DNA from: CAG-698 sp964385755 | GTDB taxonomy: Bacteria; Bacillota_I; Bacilli_A; ML615J-28; CAG-698 | Assembly: GCA_964385755.1 (NCBI GenBank) | Contig: CAYLPZ010000021.1 | Location: 1-29,768 of the forward strand | Length of the DNA stretch: 29,768 nucleotides | Direction of reading: 5' to 3' | In this document: positions 18,454 to 26,783 of the stretch, piece by piece | How the letters are laid out: the number at the start of each line of letters is the position of its first letter | Numbering within the stretch: the stretch's first letter is position 1 | Notes under the pieces: model-generated | Databases searched by the model: none | Told to the model about the DNA's origin: nothing | The model's input: only the letters and a program-made list of their open reading frames with translations | Made by a program: the position numbers and the translations under genes

Positions 18454-19191
18454 ATGAAATATTATAAACAAATAATAGAAGCACATCGTGGTTCATCTGG
18501 TTATGAATATCAAAATACAATTCCAGCATTTGATAAAGCATTAGAACAAAAAGCAGATGCTATAGAACTTGATATTAGAAAAACAAAAGATGGTAAAATA
18601 ATTGTAGTGCACGACCCAGAGTATAAAGGTTTAAAAACAAAAGAAGCAACGTATGAAGAGTTACTTGAAAAGACAAAAACTGATGGATTTATTATGCCTC
18701 TTTTAGAAGATGTGTTAAGAAAATATAAAGGAAAAATTTTATTAGATATTGAAATAAAAGAAGAAGGATATACTAAAGAAATCCTTGATCTAATTTTATC
18801 AGTTTTAACATATCGAGAATTTCAAATTAGATCATTTTCTGAAAAAGTATGCAAAGAGGTAAAAACACTAGACAAAAATGTATTTGTAATTTTATTAATT
18901 GGTTCTGCAAAACCAAAGTATGGATTTCTTACTAGACTTGCGGAATTATTTCCATTAGCTAAAGTAATACGTTCACACTGCGATGCCGTTTCACCACATT
19001 ACTTGCTCGTTCGTTTGGGATATGTTAATAGACTACATTTAATTGGAAAACCTGTATTTGTTTGGACTGTTAATGAAGAAGAAATAATGAAAAAAATGTT
19101 AAGAAATAAAGTTGATGGAATTGTAACAAATTACCCAGACATAGCATTAAGATTACAAGAAGAATATAACAATTTAAAAAACAAAAAGTAA
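18454..19191 (+). CDS. Glycerophosphodiester phosphodiesterase
   Basis: This is a GDPD-family TIM barrel that hydrolyses glycerophosphodiesters to glycerol 3-phosphate and an alcohol. Catalytic and metal residues are present: H11 (AHRG), E38 and D40 (IELDIR), H53 (VVHD), E100 (DIEIK). The usual PENT following HRG reads YQNT here, so the conserved Glu is Gln; it is not one of the main metal ligands. The late VFVWTVN and VDGIVTNYPD motifs are typical. It has 245 residues and no signal peptide, so it is cytosolic. GGAGGAA inside the upstream gene is a strong ribosome site. Confidence 0.93.
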   Translation: MKYYKQIIEAHRGSSGYEYQNTIPAFDKALEQKADAIELDIRKTKDGKIIVVHDPEYKGLKTKEATYEELLEKTKTDGFIMPLLEDVLRKYKGKILLDIEIKEEGYTKEILDLILSVLTYREFQIRSFSEKVCKEVKTLDKNVFVILLIGSAKPKYGFLTRLAELFPLAKVIRSHCDAVSPHYLLVRLGYVNRLHLIGKPVFVWTVNEEEIMKKMLRNKVDGIVTNYPDIALRLQEEYNNLKNKK

Positions 19192-19231
19192 GATAATAAT
19201 TAAACTTCTTATGTAAATAAGTGGAGGAACA

Positions 19232-19690
19232 ATGAAAAGTGTACTGTTTGTTTGCCATGGAAATATTTGTAGATCTCCAATGGCAGAATTTATACTTAAA
19301 AAGATATGTGATGATAATAATTATATGATGAAAATATCTTCTAAAGCAACTTCAACAGAAGAACTAGGGAACACAATTTATTATGAGGCAAAAAATACAT
19401 TAAGAAGGCATAATATACCTTTTGAAGATAGAAGTGCAACTGTGATCACAAAAAAAGATTATGATGAATATGATTATATTATTGCGATGGATCACTATAA
19501 TGTTACAAACATAAAAAGAATTATAGGTGAAAATATAATAAAACAAAATAATAAAATATATCTACTTAAATCATTTACTGGTAGTGAATCTGATATATAT
19601 GATCCTTGGTATACTAGAGACTTTGAAACATGTTATCATGAGATATATGAAAACTGTCAATCTCTTTTTAACTGTATAACTGAAAGATAA
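19232..19690 (+). CDS. Low-molecular-weight protein tyrosine phosphatase
   Basis: This is a cytosolic phosphatase that removes phosphate from protein tyrosines, or in Gram-positive relatives from arginines. The P-loop CX5R is C8 to R14 in FVCHGNICRSPMAE. The general acid D124 lies in YDPWY. At 152 residues it has the family length. GGAGGAAC lies just before the ATG. It is the last gene of the envelope operon, followed at once by a terminator. Tyr versus Arg specificity cannot be decided by eye; position 12 is Ile, as in many tyrosine-type enzymes. Confidence 0.92.
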   Translation: MKSVLFVCHGNICRSPMAEFILKKICDDNNYMMKISSKATSTEELGNTIYYEAKNTLRRHNIPFEDRSATVITKKDYDEYDYIIAMDHYNVTNIKRIIGENIIKQNNKIYLLKSFTGSESDIYDPWYTRDFETCYHEIYENCQSLFNCITER

Positions 19691-19692
19691 AT

Positions 19693-19719
19693 AATGGCTT
19701 TATAATAAAGCCATTTTTT
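19693..19719 (+). terminator. Intrinsic terminator of the envelope operon
   Basis: A 10-bp perfect stem, AATGGCTTTA/TAAAGCCATT, with a TAA loop and a T run, two bases after the phosphatase stop. The next promoter's -10 lies immediately after the T run. Confidence 0.92.
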
Positions 19720-19727
19720 GATATAAT
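19719..19727 (+). promoter_or_regulatory. Extended -10 promoter of the PglX-like gene
   Basis: TG-A-TATAAT, with the perfect -10 at 19722-19727. There is no good -35, because the -35 position falls in the terminator stem. The predicted start is near 19734, so the leader is under 20 nt. Confidence 0.6.
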
Positions 19728-19750
19728 ATTATAAAGGAAATTATAGACGT

Positions 19751-22447
19751 ATGAATAATTTGATAGCGAAATTTACAGTAACTTCAAAAATAGAATTAAC
19801 AACAATTCTTTATAATTTTGATAATAAAAAAATTTTAAATGTGTTTATAACGTTTGTTTTAATAAGATACTTAGAGAGTATAGGCTTTATAACTCACACA
19901 GAAAATAAAATAACAAAATCATTTGTAGAGTATAAAAATACCATAGATGAAATATCTATATATTTTCCATCTTATTTTACATATAATATTGATGAAGATA
20001 CTTATAAAAAAGTAATTAATAGTAATTTTTATTATGAATTAGCAAATCTTGATAATAATATTTTTAATGATGATTTGATAAGTTGGATGTATCAATATTA
20101 TGTAAGCGATGTGAAAGAGAAATATAAAGATAATCGTAGAGTTATGAAAGAAGATTTGTCCTCTATTACACAATTATTTACACCAAAGTGGATAATTAAA
20201 TATTTGGTAGATAATACATTAGGAAATTTCACTTCACAAGAACTAAAGTATAAACTTTCAAAAAAATTTGAGGATAAAGAAACAAGCTTAATTAGAATAT
20301 TAGAACCTTGTGTTGGCACAGGTAATTTTCTTTTGTATGTTGTAGAAGTTCTCTATAAAATGTATATTCAACAAAATAGTGATAGACAAGATATTATAAA
20401 TAAAATAATGAATAATATATATGGACTCGACATTGATGAAGAAGCAATAGCACTATGTAAGGTATTATTAGGTATAAAATTATATTCGTTAAGTGGAATT
20501 AAAGCAAAATATACATTTGATAATATAGTTTCAATAACTGAAGAAGAGCTAAAAGAAATTGGTTCATTATATTATCAAAATGGTTCACTAAAAGTAAAAG
20601 TATCAAATAAGCTTAAAAATATAATTACTAAAAAATATGATGTAGTTGTAACAAATCCTCCGTATCTTGGTAGAAAAAGTATAAGCAGTGATTTGAAAAA
20701 ATATATAAATAAAAACATACCTAATGCAAAGTCAGAATTATATTCTGCGTTTATTAAAAGATGCATTGATTATGCATGCAAAGGTGGTTATGTTGGTATG
20801 ATTACATTACATACTTGGATGTTTATTTCTTCATATAGTGATTTAAGAAAAGAAATAATATGTAATTATCAAATTGAATCAATGCTTCACACTGGCGCAA
20901 ATACTTTTGTGGGAGTTAATGCTTTTAATGCTCTTGCAACTTCTTTTATAATAAAAAAGAATGAACCAAAACAAGATACTATTTTTATAAGGCTATGTGA
21001 TATATATCATAGTAAATCAAAAGAAGATGAGTTTTTTAATGAAAAAAACTACTATTATGTAAATTCTAAAGAGTTTTTAAATATACCTTTTTGTCCGTTA
21101 CTTTATCAAGTAGATAATCATGTAAGAGAAATATTTAAAAAGTATCCGATGTTATCAGAAAAGTTTACAATTAGAGCTGGTATTGCAACTGGCAATAACG
21201 AAGAATTCGTAAGATATTGGTTTGAAGTGCCAAAGGAGAAAATTGGTTTTAATATTAAATCAAACGATGAAGCTTTTTCAAGTGGTTATACATATTTTCC
21301 ATATAATAAAGGTGGTAGTTTTAGGAAATGGTATGGAATGAATGAATATGTCATTAAATTTGATAAAGAATCATTTGATGTGCTAGCAAAACAGGGAAAC
21401 AAGTTACCTTCTAAGGAATATTATTTTAAAAAAGGAATCACATGGTCGTTATTTGGTTTTGAAAACTTTTCAGTAAGATTTAAAGACTATGGATTTGTAT
21501 TTGATGTTTCAGGATCTTCTGTTTTTCCAGATGAAGAACATTTATATTATTTACTAGGATTTTTATCTAGTTCAACTTGTTTTTATTTATTAAATATGAT
21601 TAATCCGACTGTAAATTTCCAAACTGGAAACATAGCAAGTTTACCATACATCGAAAGTGAACAATTCAAAAATGAAATAAATTGTTTAGTTAAGGAAAAT
21701 ATTAGATTAGCTAAAGAAGATTGGGATTTAGATGAATTAAGTTTCGATTTTGAGGAAAACTACATAATTCATCAAATAAAAAGTGGTCAAAGTAATTCTT
21801 TTTTTGAAGCATATCAGTTATTACTTAACAAACAAAAGAAAGATTATTATAAAGCAAAAGCAAACGAAGAAAGAATTAATGAAATTTTTAAAGAAATATA
21901 CAAAATTGATGTTGTGACAGAAGTTAATAAAAGAGATTTAACAATTAAGTATCCATTAGAAAAAGAAATAGTTAAGGCGTTTGTCCATAGAATAGTTCAT
22001 TTAATTTTGATTGAAAGAAAGTATGTTGATATAAAAGAACTCTATGAATTGTTCTATCAAAAACTAGAAAAAATATTTATCAGTGATAACGTTAATGATA
22101 TTATCAAATTTATTAATGAAAATATTGATAAAACATCGCTAAAACAATATCTTGAAAAGAATTTATATCAAGATATTTGGAAGAAATACTCAAAACACCC
22201 AATTTATTTTCTATTTACAAATGGAAAAAGTAAAGGTGTTCAGATTCTAGCAGACTATTCATTATTAGATTTACATTGTCTTTTTGATATATATAAACTA
22301 TTCTTAACAAAAGATGAAGATGAAGATTATATAAAAAGATTTAAGGAGTTAATTGATGAATTAGTGTTAGAAAATTATAATTTTAAAAAGGATGGTATTA
22401 ACAGGTACTTAAAAACATTTTCACCTGTTATAAAAGTGTATAAGTAA
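19751..22447 (+). CDS. Compact PglX-type N6-adenine DNA methyltransferase
   Basis: This is a class I SAM-dependent adenine methyltransferase resembling PglX of BREX-1. The N-terminal helical part has the PglX hallmark SWMYQYYVSD and then ITQLFTPKWIIKYLVDN. SAM motif I is LEPCVGTGN (184-192), and catalytic motif IV is N302-P-P-Y305. The later HPIYFLFTNGKSKG segment is also PglX-like. At 898 residues it is well below typical BREX PglX (about 1100-1250) and seems to lack part of the C-terminus, though both motifs are intact. No nuclease motif is seen. No PglZ, BrxA/B/C/L or restriction gene is in the window, so methylation without BREX, or in a different system, is inferred. AAAGGAAAT is the ribosome site. 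The MutS-like gene starts 1 bp after its stop. Confidence 0.85.
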   Translation: MNNLIAKFTVTSKIELTTILYNFDNKKILNVFITFVLIRYLESIGFITHTENKITKSFVEYKNTIDEISIYFPSYFTYNIDEDTYKKVINSNFYYELANLDNNIFNDDLISWMYQYYVSDVKEKYKDNRRVMKEDLSSITQLFTPKWIIKYLVDNTLGNFTSQELKYKLSKKFEDKETSLIRILEPCVGTGNFLLYVVEVLYKMYIQQNSDRQDIINKIMNNIYGLDIDEEAIALCKVLLGIKLYSLSGIKAKYTFDNIVSITEEELKEIGSLYYQNGSLKVKVSNKLKNIITKKYDVVVTNPPYLGRKSISSDLKKYINKNIPNAKSELYSAFIKRCIDYACKGGYVGMITLHTWMFISSYSDLRKEIICNYQIESMLHTGANTFVGVNAFNALATSFIIKKNEPKQDTIFIRLCDIYHSKSKEDEFFNEKNYYYVNSKEFLNIPFCPLLYQVDNHVREIFKKYPMLSEKFTIRAGIATGNNEEFVRYWFEVPKEKIGFNIKSNDEAFSSGYTYFPYNKGGSFRKWYGMNEYVIKFDKESFDVLAKQGNKLPSKEYYFKKGITWSLFGFENFSVRFKDYGFVFDVSGSSVFPDEEHLYYLLGFLSSSTCFYLLNMINPTVNFQTGNIASLPYIESEQFKNEINCLVKENIRLAKEDWDLDELSFDFEENYIIHQIKSGQSNSFFEAYQLLLNKQKKDYYKAKANEERINEIFKEIYKIDVVTEVNKRDLTIKYPLEKEIVKAFVHRIVHLILIERKYVDIKELYELFYQKLEKIFISDNVNDIIKFINENIDKTSLKQYLEKNLYQDIWKKYSKHPIYFLFTNGKSKGVQILADYSLLDLHCLFDIYKLFLTKDEDEDYIKRFKELIDELVLENYNFKKDGINRYLKTFSPVIKVYK

Positions 22448-22448
22448 T

Positions 22449-24191
22449 ATGGTAGATAAATATAAAGAAATAATCAAAAAAAATGAAATAGTTTTACATG
22501 AAAATATTAAGAAAAGTAACCGCATAAGTTTATTAAGAGGATTGTTTTTTCTATTGTCATTACTATTTTTAGTTCTATATTTTGTTAAAAGAGATAATAT
22601 TTTATTAATGGTTTCATTATTATTTCTATTAGTATTTATAATTTATGTGATTATTCATATAAAATATGATAAGACTGTGAAACAATGCATTAATAAAATA
22701 AAAATTTGTCACGACTATATAAATAGAATAAATGGAGATTATCATGGTAGTAGTGAAGACACAGGTCTTGATTTTTATAATAGAGATGTTATGTTAAAAG
22801 ATCTTAATATAATTGGAAAAGATTCAGTATATCAATATTTATGCGTGGCAAGAACTAACAAAGGTAAAAATTTATTATTCAAAAGCTTAACAAATGAAAA
22901 ATTATCCAATGAGGAATTACAAAGAAGACAAGAAGCTGTTTGTGAATTAGGTAATAAGATAGAGTTCTGTGTTGATTTTGAAGCAAATAGTAAAAATATT
23001 AGAAACAATACTTATTTATCCGATGTTGAAGATTATAAATTAAAAAGTGTAAAGAGGTATTTAATTATTAGTATAATAGTTTTCAGCTTAGAGATATTAT
23101 TGTTATTCCTTTGTGGCTTTGGATTATTACAAGAATTTTTTGCGTTTGTAGGTCCTATTTTATTAGATATTATATTTGTTGTTTTTATCAAGCATAATAA
23201 AAAAGAAATAGAAAAAATTGATGATTGCAATTTAACCTTTCATCAAATAAAAGAAGTGTTAAAAAAAACTAGTAATGAAAAATTTGAATCTAGGGATTTA
23301 ATTAGTATAAACAATAAGTTATTACTAGGAAAAAATTCAATAGAAAAACTTATTAATGTACTTGATTGGGATTCTATTAGAAAAGTATTTTTGGTTAATA
23401 TCATATTAAATGCGTTATTCCCTATTTCTATAATAATATTATATTTGTCAGAAAAAAGACTAGAAGAACATAAAGTGGCAATAAATGAAGGAATTAAAGC
23501 ATATGAAGATCTTGAATGTTTAATGTGTCTTTCAGTCATTAATAGAACAAGAACTGATATAACTAGACCAACTAGAACGGAAGAAGTAATGATAAATGCA
23601 AAAGATATGAAACACTTACTTGTTCAAAAATGTGTGGCTAACAACTTCAGTACGAATGCGAAAATAAATATTATTACTGGATCAAACATGAGCGGGAAGA
23701 CATCGTTTATGCGTACATTAGCAGTGAATTTGGTTTTAATGAACGCTGGTGCGTATGTTATTGCAAGTAGTTTTTCTGCTTGTTATTTGAATATTTTTAC
23801 TTCGATGCAAACAAATGATGATTTATCTAAAGGTATATCTTCTTTTTATAGCGAAATATTGCGTATAAAAAAACCAATAGAGTTTATTGAAGAAAAGAAA
23901 CCAATGATTGTTTTTATTGATGAAATATTTCATGGCACAAATTTAAATGATCGTATTTATGGTGCTAAGAAACTTTTAGAAAAGCTAGCATGTAAGCATG
24001 CAATAGTTGTAATAACAACTCATGATTTTGAACTTTGTGATATCGAAAATATTGAGAAAGCAAATTATCATTTTAGTGAATACTATGAAAATGATAAAAT
24101 AATGTTTGATTATAAAATAAAAAACGGAAAGTGCACAACAACAAATGCCATTTCCTTATTAAAATTAGCAGGAATTATAAATAATTCTTAA
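22449..24191 (+). CDS. Membrane-embedded MutS-like ATPase
   Basis: This is a 580-residue protein combining about five hydrophobic helices (near residues 25-45, 50-70, 200-220, 225-245, 310-330) with a C-terminal MutS-type ABC ATPase. Walker A is GSNMSGKT (411-418), Walker B is FIDEIFHGTN with D491 and E492, and the switch motif is TTHD. The mismatch-recognition and connector domains of true MutS are absent. Such TM-bearing MutS relatives are known by sequence, but their role is unclear. The protein should sit in the membrane with the ATPase inside. It has almost no ribosome site and starts one base after the methyltransferase stop, so it is probably translationally coupled to it. Confidence 0.87.
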   Translation: MVDKYKEIIKKNEIVLHENIKKSNRISLLRGLFFLLSLLFLVLYFVKRDNILLMVSLLFLLVFIIYVIIHIKYDKTVKQCINKIKICHDYINRINGDYHGSSEDTGLDFYNRDVMLKDLNIIGKDSVYQYLCVARTNKGKNLLFKSLTNEKLSNEELQRRQEAVCELGNKIEFCVDFEANSKNIRNNTYLSDVEDYKLKSVKRYLIISIIVFSLEILLLFLCGFGLLQEFFAFVGPILLDIIFVVFIKHNKKEIEKIDDCNLTFHQIKEVLKKTSNEKFESRDLISINNKLLLGKNSIEKLINVLDWDSIRKVFLVNIILNALFPISIIILYLSEKRLEEHKVAINEGIKAYEDLECLMCLSVINRTRTDITRPTRTEEVMINAKDMKHLLVQKCVANNFSTNAKINIITGSNMSGKTSFMRTLAVNLVLMNAGAYVIASSFSACYLNIFTSMQTNDDLSKGISSFYSEILRIKKPIEFIEEKKPMIVFIDEIFHGTNLNDRIYGAKKLLEKLACKHAIVVITTHDFELCDIENIEKANYHFSEYYENDKIMFDYKIKNGKCTTTNAISLLKLAGIINNS

Positions 24192-24236
24192 CTACATTTA
24201 AGGTAAGTAGTGTAAAATACATATGAGGTGGTATGA

Positions 24237-24923
24237 ATGAAAATACTAATAGTTGAAGATGATAAAGATATTTCTAAAGCAATAGTGAAAGTTCTAAAAC
24301 TAGAAAACTATCAAGTTGAAGCTGTATATGATGGCATGATGGCACTTGACTATCTTGATTATGAAGAATATGATGGAGTAATCTTAGATATAATGATGCC
24401 AAAACTCGATGGCGTATGTGTTGTTAAAGAAATGAGAAAAAGAGGAGATAAAACTCCAGTAATAATGCTTACCGCAAAAAGCGAAGTGTCAGATAAGGTA
24501 ACAGGCTTAGATGCTGGTGCTGATGATTATCTTACTAAACCTTTTTCAATGAAAGAATTACTTGCAAGAGTAAGAGCTATTACTAGAAGAAAAAATAGTG
24601 AAATAGCAACATTCTCATTTGAAAATTTAATATTAAATAATCAAAATTATGAATTATCTTATAATGGAAAGAATGTTAGACTTTCTAGTAAAGAATATCA
24701 AGTAATGGAATTATTAATTAATCACCCAAATAAACTAATTTCAACAGAAACTTTGATGGACAAAATATGGGGATATGATAGTGAAGCAGAGATCAATGTT
24801 GTATGGGTTTATATCTCTGCTTTAAGAAAAAAACTACAAACAATAGATTCGCTTATTAGTATTAGTGCGGTACGTGGAGTAGGATATAAGCTTGAAAAAA
24901 TAGAGAATAAAGAGAATCAATAA
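24237..24923 (+). CDS. OmpR/PhoB-family response regulator
   Basis: This is a cytosolic DNA-binding regulator of 228 residues. The receiver domain has the acidic pair EDD at residues 7-9, phospho-acceptor D51 in VILDIMMP, T in MLTAKS, and K in LTKPF. The C-terminal winged helix has LSSKEYQVMELL, VVWVYISALRKKL and RGVGYKL. GAGGTGG lies 5 nt before the ATG. A weak possible -10 (TAAAAT, 24213-24218) may give it its own promoter. The sensor kinase begins 1 bp after its stop. Target genes cannot be inferred. Confidence 0.95.
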   Translation: MKILIVEDDKDISKAIVKVLKLENYQVEAVYDGMMALDYLDYEEYDGVILDIMMPKLDGVCVVKEMRKRGDKTPVIMLTAKSEVSDKVTGLDAGADDYLTKPFSMKELLARVRAITRRKNSEIATFSFENLILNNQNYELSYNGKNVRLSSKEYQVMELLINHPNKLISTETLMDKIWGYDSEAEINVVWVYISALRKKLQTIDSLISISAVRGVGYKLEKIENKENQ

Positions 24924-24924
24924 A

Positions 24925-26133
24925 ATGAATAAAAAACTTAAAATAAAGTTCATATTTTATATAATGCTTGCGGTGTTAATTGTTTTTCTAGCAATTTTGT
25001 TAGCGGTTGGAGTGTTTACAAATACTAATGTAAGCAAAAATGCTGATGATCTCTTAGAATATATTGCTTTTCACTATGACGAATTAAATGAATTAGTACC
25101 AGACAAACCACAATTCACACAAGAAACTCCGTATGAAACAAGATACTTTTCTATATTAATAGATAGAAATAGTTCAATTATTGAAATTAATATGAAAAGA
25201 ATAAAGAGTGTTACCGAAAGTGAAGCAATACAATGTGTAAAGAGATTATATAGTAAAAATGAAAATAAAGGATATTGGAAGACTTTTAAATATATTACGA
25301 TAGAAGAAGAAAGAGGTACAAAATATTTATTTGTAGATATCTCAAAGCAAATAAATCTTGCGGAAGCATTCTTTTTTACAGCTTTGAAAGTTGAAATTGT
25401 AGCTTTTATTGCCATTTTCGTCTTAGTGTGTCTTTTTTCAAATAGAATACTTTCACCTATAATAAATAGTTATGAAAAGCAAAAGAAATTTATTACAGAT
25501 GCTGGTCATGAACTTAAAACACCACTTACTGTTATTAATGCTAACGCTGAACTTATGGAAATAGAAAATGGAGAAAATGAATATACAAGAACAATAAAGA
25601 AACAAGTACAAAGGCTAAGCATAATGACTAAAAATTTAATAATGCTTTCAAAAATTGATGAAAATTCTATTAAAGAAGAAAAGAAAGAATTTGATATTTC
25701 AGAAAGCATATTAGATGTTTGTGAAACATTTAAAAATGTAGGTGCGAAAAATAGTATTGATATTATTAATGAAGTTGAAGAGAAAATAATATTTAAAGGT
25801 GATGAAAAATTAATACGTGAGCTATTTTTCATTTTAACAGATAATGCAATCAAATACGGAAAAAATTATCTAAAAATAAAGATGATAAAAGTGAAAAATA
25901 AACTTCAAGTTGAGTTTGCTAATGATACAGATGGAATAAATGAAGAAAACTTAAACCGCTTGTTTGATCGATTCTATCGCACACCTGAAGCAAGAGGATC
26001 GGATATCGAAGGAAGTGGTATTGGTTTATCAATAGCAAAAGAGATTGTTTCTTTGCATAAAGGGGAAATTACAATTAACAATAATGACGGAAATGAATTA
26101 TGTGTCATTATTATACTTCCTTTTTTAAGTTAA
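24925..26133 (+). CDS. Membrane sensor histidine kinase
   Basis: This is the partner of the preceding regulator, 402 residues. It has an N-terminal TM helix (about 9-31), an extracytoplasmic sensor region of about 120 residues, and a second TM (about 153-172). A short linker, rather than an obvious full HAMP domain, leads to the H-box with H195 in DAGHELKTPLT. The ATPase domain has the N-box LTDNAIKYG (N307), an F-box-like LFDRFYRTPEARG and the G-box SGIGLSIAKEI. The sensed signal is not apparent. The coupled one-base spacing shows that it is expressed with the regulator. Confidence 0.95.
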   Translation: MNKKLKIKFIFYIMLAVLIVFLAILLAVGVFTNTNVSKNADDLLEYIAFHYDELNELVPDKPQFTQETPYETRYFSILIDRNSSIIEINMKRIKSVTESEAIQCVKRLYSKNENKGYWKTFKYITIEEERGTKYLFVDISKQINLAEAFFFTALKVEIVAFIAIFVLVCLFSNRILSPIINSYEKQKKFITDAGHELKTPLTVINANAELMEIENGENEYTRTIKKQVQRLSIMTKNLIMLSKIDENSIKEEKKEFDISESILDVCETFKNVGAKNSIDIINEVEEKIIFKGDEKLIRELFFILTDNAIKYGKNYLKIKMIKVKNKLQVEFANDTDGINEENLNRLFDRFYRTPEARGSDIEGSGIGLSIAKEIVSLHKGEITINNNDGNELCVIIILPFLS

Positions 26134-26149
26134 ATTAAGGAAATAGGAT

Positions 26150-26280
26150 TATAATATTATTGTAAATGTTTGTACTGATAAATTTTAAATACCCCCAACT
26201 TAAAAATTATTTGTATAAACTTTCCTTCCAAATTATTATTAGGTAGAAAGTCAAAAAGATTCTTTTTGACTTTTTACTTT
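26150..26280 (+). ncRNA. Possible small RNA between the kinase and thioredoxin genes
   Basis: TATAAT at 26150-26155 sits about 90 bp before a strong terminator (26247-26280), with no convincing gene between. A transcript would hold a conspicuous C-rich patch ACCCCCAAC near 26200, the sort of sequence that could pair with Shine-Dalgarno sites. The -35 is poor. The same terminator would also serve read-through from the kinase gene, so this is only a candidate. Confidence 0.2.
26247..26280 (+). terminator. Intrinsic terminator before the thioredoxin gene
   Basis: AAAGTCAAAAA pairs with TTTTTGACTTT around a five-base loop, followed by a T-rich tail. Confidence 0.85.
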
Positions 26281-26316
26281 TTTACTCATTATTTTATTTT
26301 TATATTATTGCTTTTA

Positions 26317-26325
26317 TGGTAAAAT
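26317..26325 (+). promoter_or_regulatory. Extended -10 promoter of the thioredoxin gene
   Basis: TGG-TAAAAT, with no clear -35. The predicted start is just before the GAGGTGAG ribosome site at 26333-26340. Confidence 0.5.
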
Positions 26326-26343
26326 ATTAATTGAGGTGAGAAA

Positions 26344-26658
26344 ATGATTGAATACTTAAAGAAGAGTGAATATGAAAAAGTAATCAAAGAAAATGAAATA
26401 GTGCTTATTGACTTTTTTGCTTCTTGGTGTGTTCCTTGTAAAATGACAGCTATAGAACTTGAGAAGTTGGATGAAATGAATTTAAATTGTAAAATATATA
26501 AAGTTGATGTTGAGAAAGAAAGAGAACTTGCTTCAAAATTTAATGTTTCTTCAATCCCAGCATTATTTGTTATTAAAGATCAAAAACCAGTAAGAAAGGC
26601 TTTAGGTTATCGTTCTTTAGAATCACTTAAGAATATGATAAATTTTGATGAAAATTAG
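26344..26658 (+). CDS. Thioredoxin-family protein
   Basis: This is a small cytosolic disulfide reductase of 104 residues. The active site is W28-C29-V-P-C32, preceded by LIDFFASW. The cis-proline lies in SSIPALFVIK, and the following residues form the last strand and helix. The first active-site variable residue is Val, not Gly (WCGPC is the classic form), so it may be a divergent thioredoxin or a thioredoxin-like reductase. It is monocistronic between its own promoter and terminator. GAGGTGAG precedes the ATG. Confidence 0.92.
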   Translation: MIEYLKKSEYEKVIKENEIVLIDFFASWCVPCKMTAIELEKLDEMNLNCKIYKVDVEKERELASKFNVSSIPALFVIKDQKPVRKALGYRSLESLKNMINFDEN

Positions 26659-26691
26659 AAAAAGGAGAGGAAAATCTCTTTTTTATTTTTT
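26659..26691 (+). terminator. Intrinsic terminator of the thioredoxin gene
   Basis: AAAAAGGAGA pairs with TCTCTTTTTT (one G-U pair) around GGAAAA, then more T. It begins right after the TAG stop. Confidence 0.8.
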
Positions 26692-26719
26692 AATGTATAA
26701 TTTTAAATAAAATGCATCC

Positions 26720-26748
26720 TTTACTTTTTTATTGATTTTGGATATAAT
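26720..26748 (+). promoter_or_regulatory. Promoter of the cysS-rlmB-sigma operon
   Basis: TTTACT (26720-26725), 17 bp, TATAAT (26743-26748). The leader is only about 30 nt, so the T-box often seen upstream of cysS in Firmicutes is absent. Confidence 0.75.
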
Positions 26749-26783
26749 ATAAATTGCAGTAATAATGTAGGGGTATTTTTTTG

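Noticed and set aside
25074..25853. Antisense reading frames of 113 and 115 residues opposite the histidine kinase
   Set aside because: They mirror a clear kinase gene, have no ribosome site, and consist of Ser/Phe/Ile-rich sequence typical of AT-rich antisense frames.
26166..26246. 26-codon ORF between the kinase and thioredoxin genes
   Set aside because: There is no ribosome site, and its length and composition are expected by chance in AT-rich DNA.
26749..26783. T-box or cysteine-responsive leader before cysS
   Set aside because: The leader is about 30 nt, far too short for a T-box.
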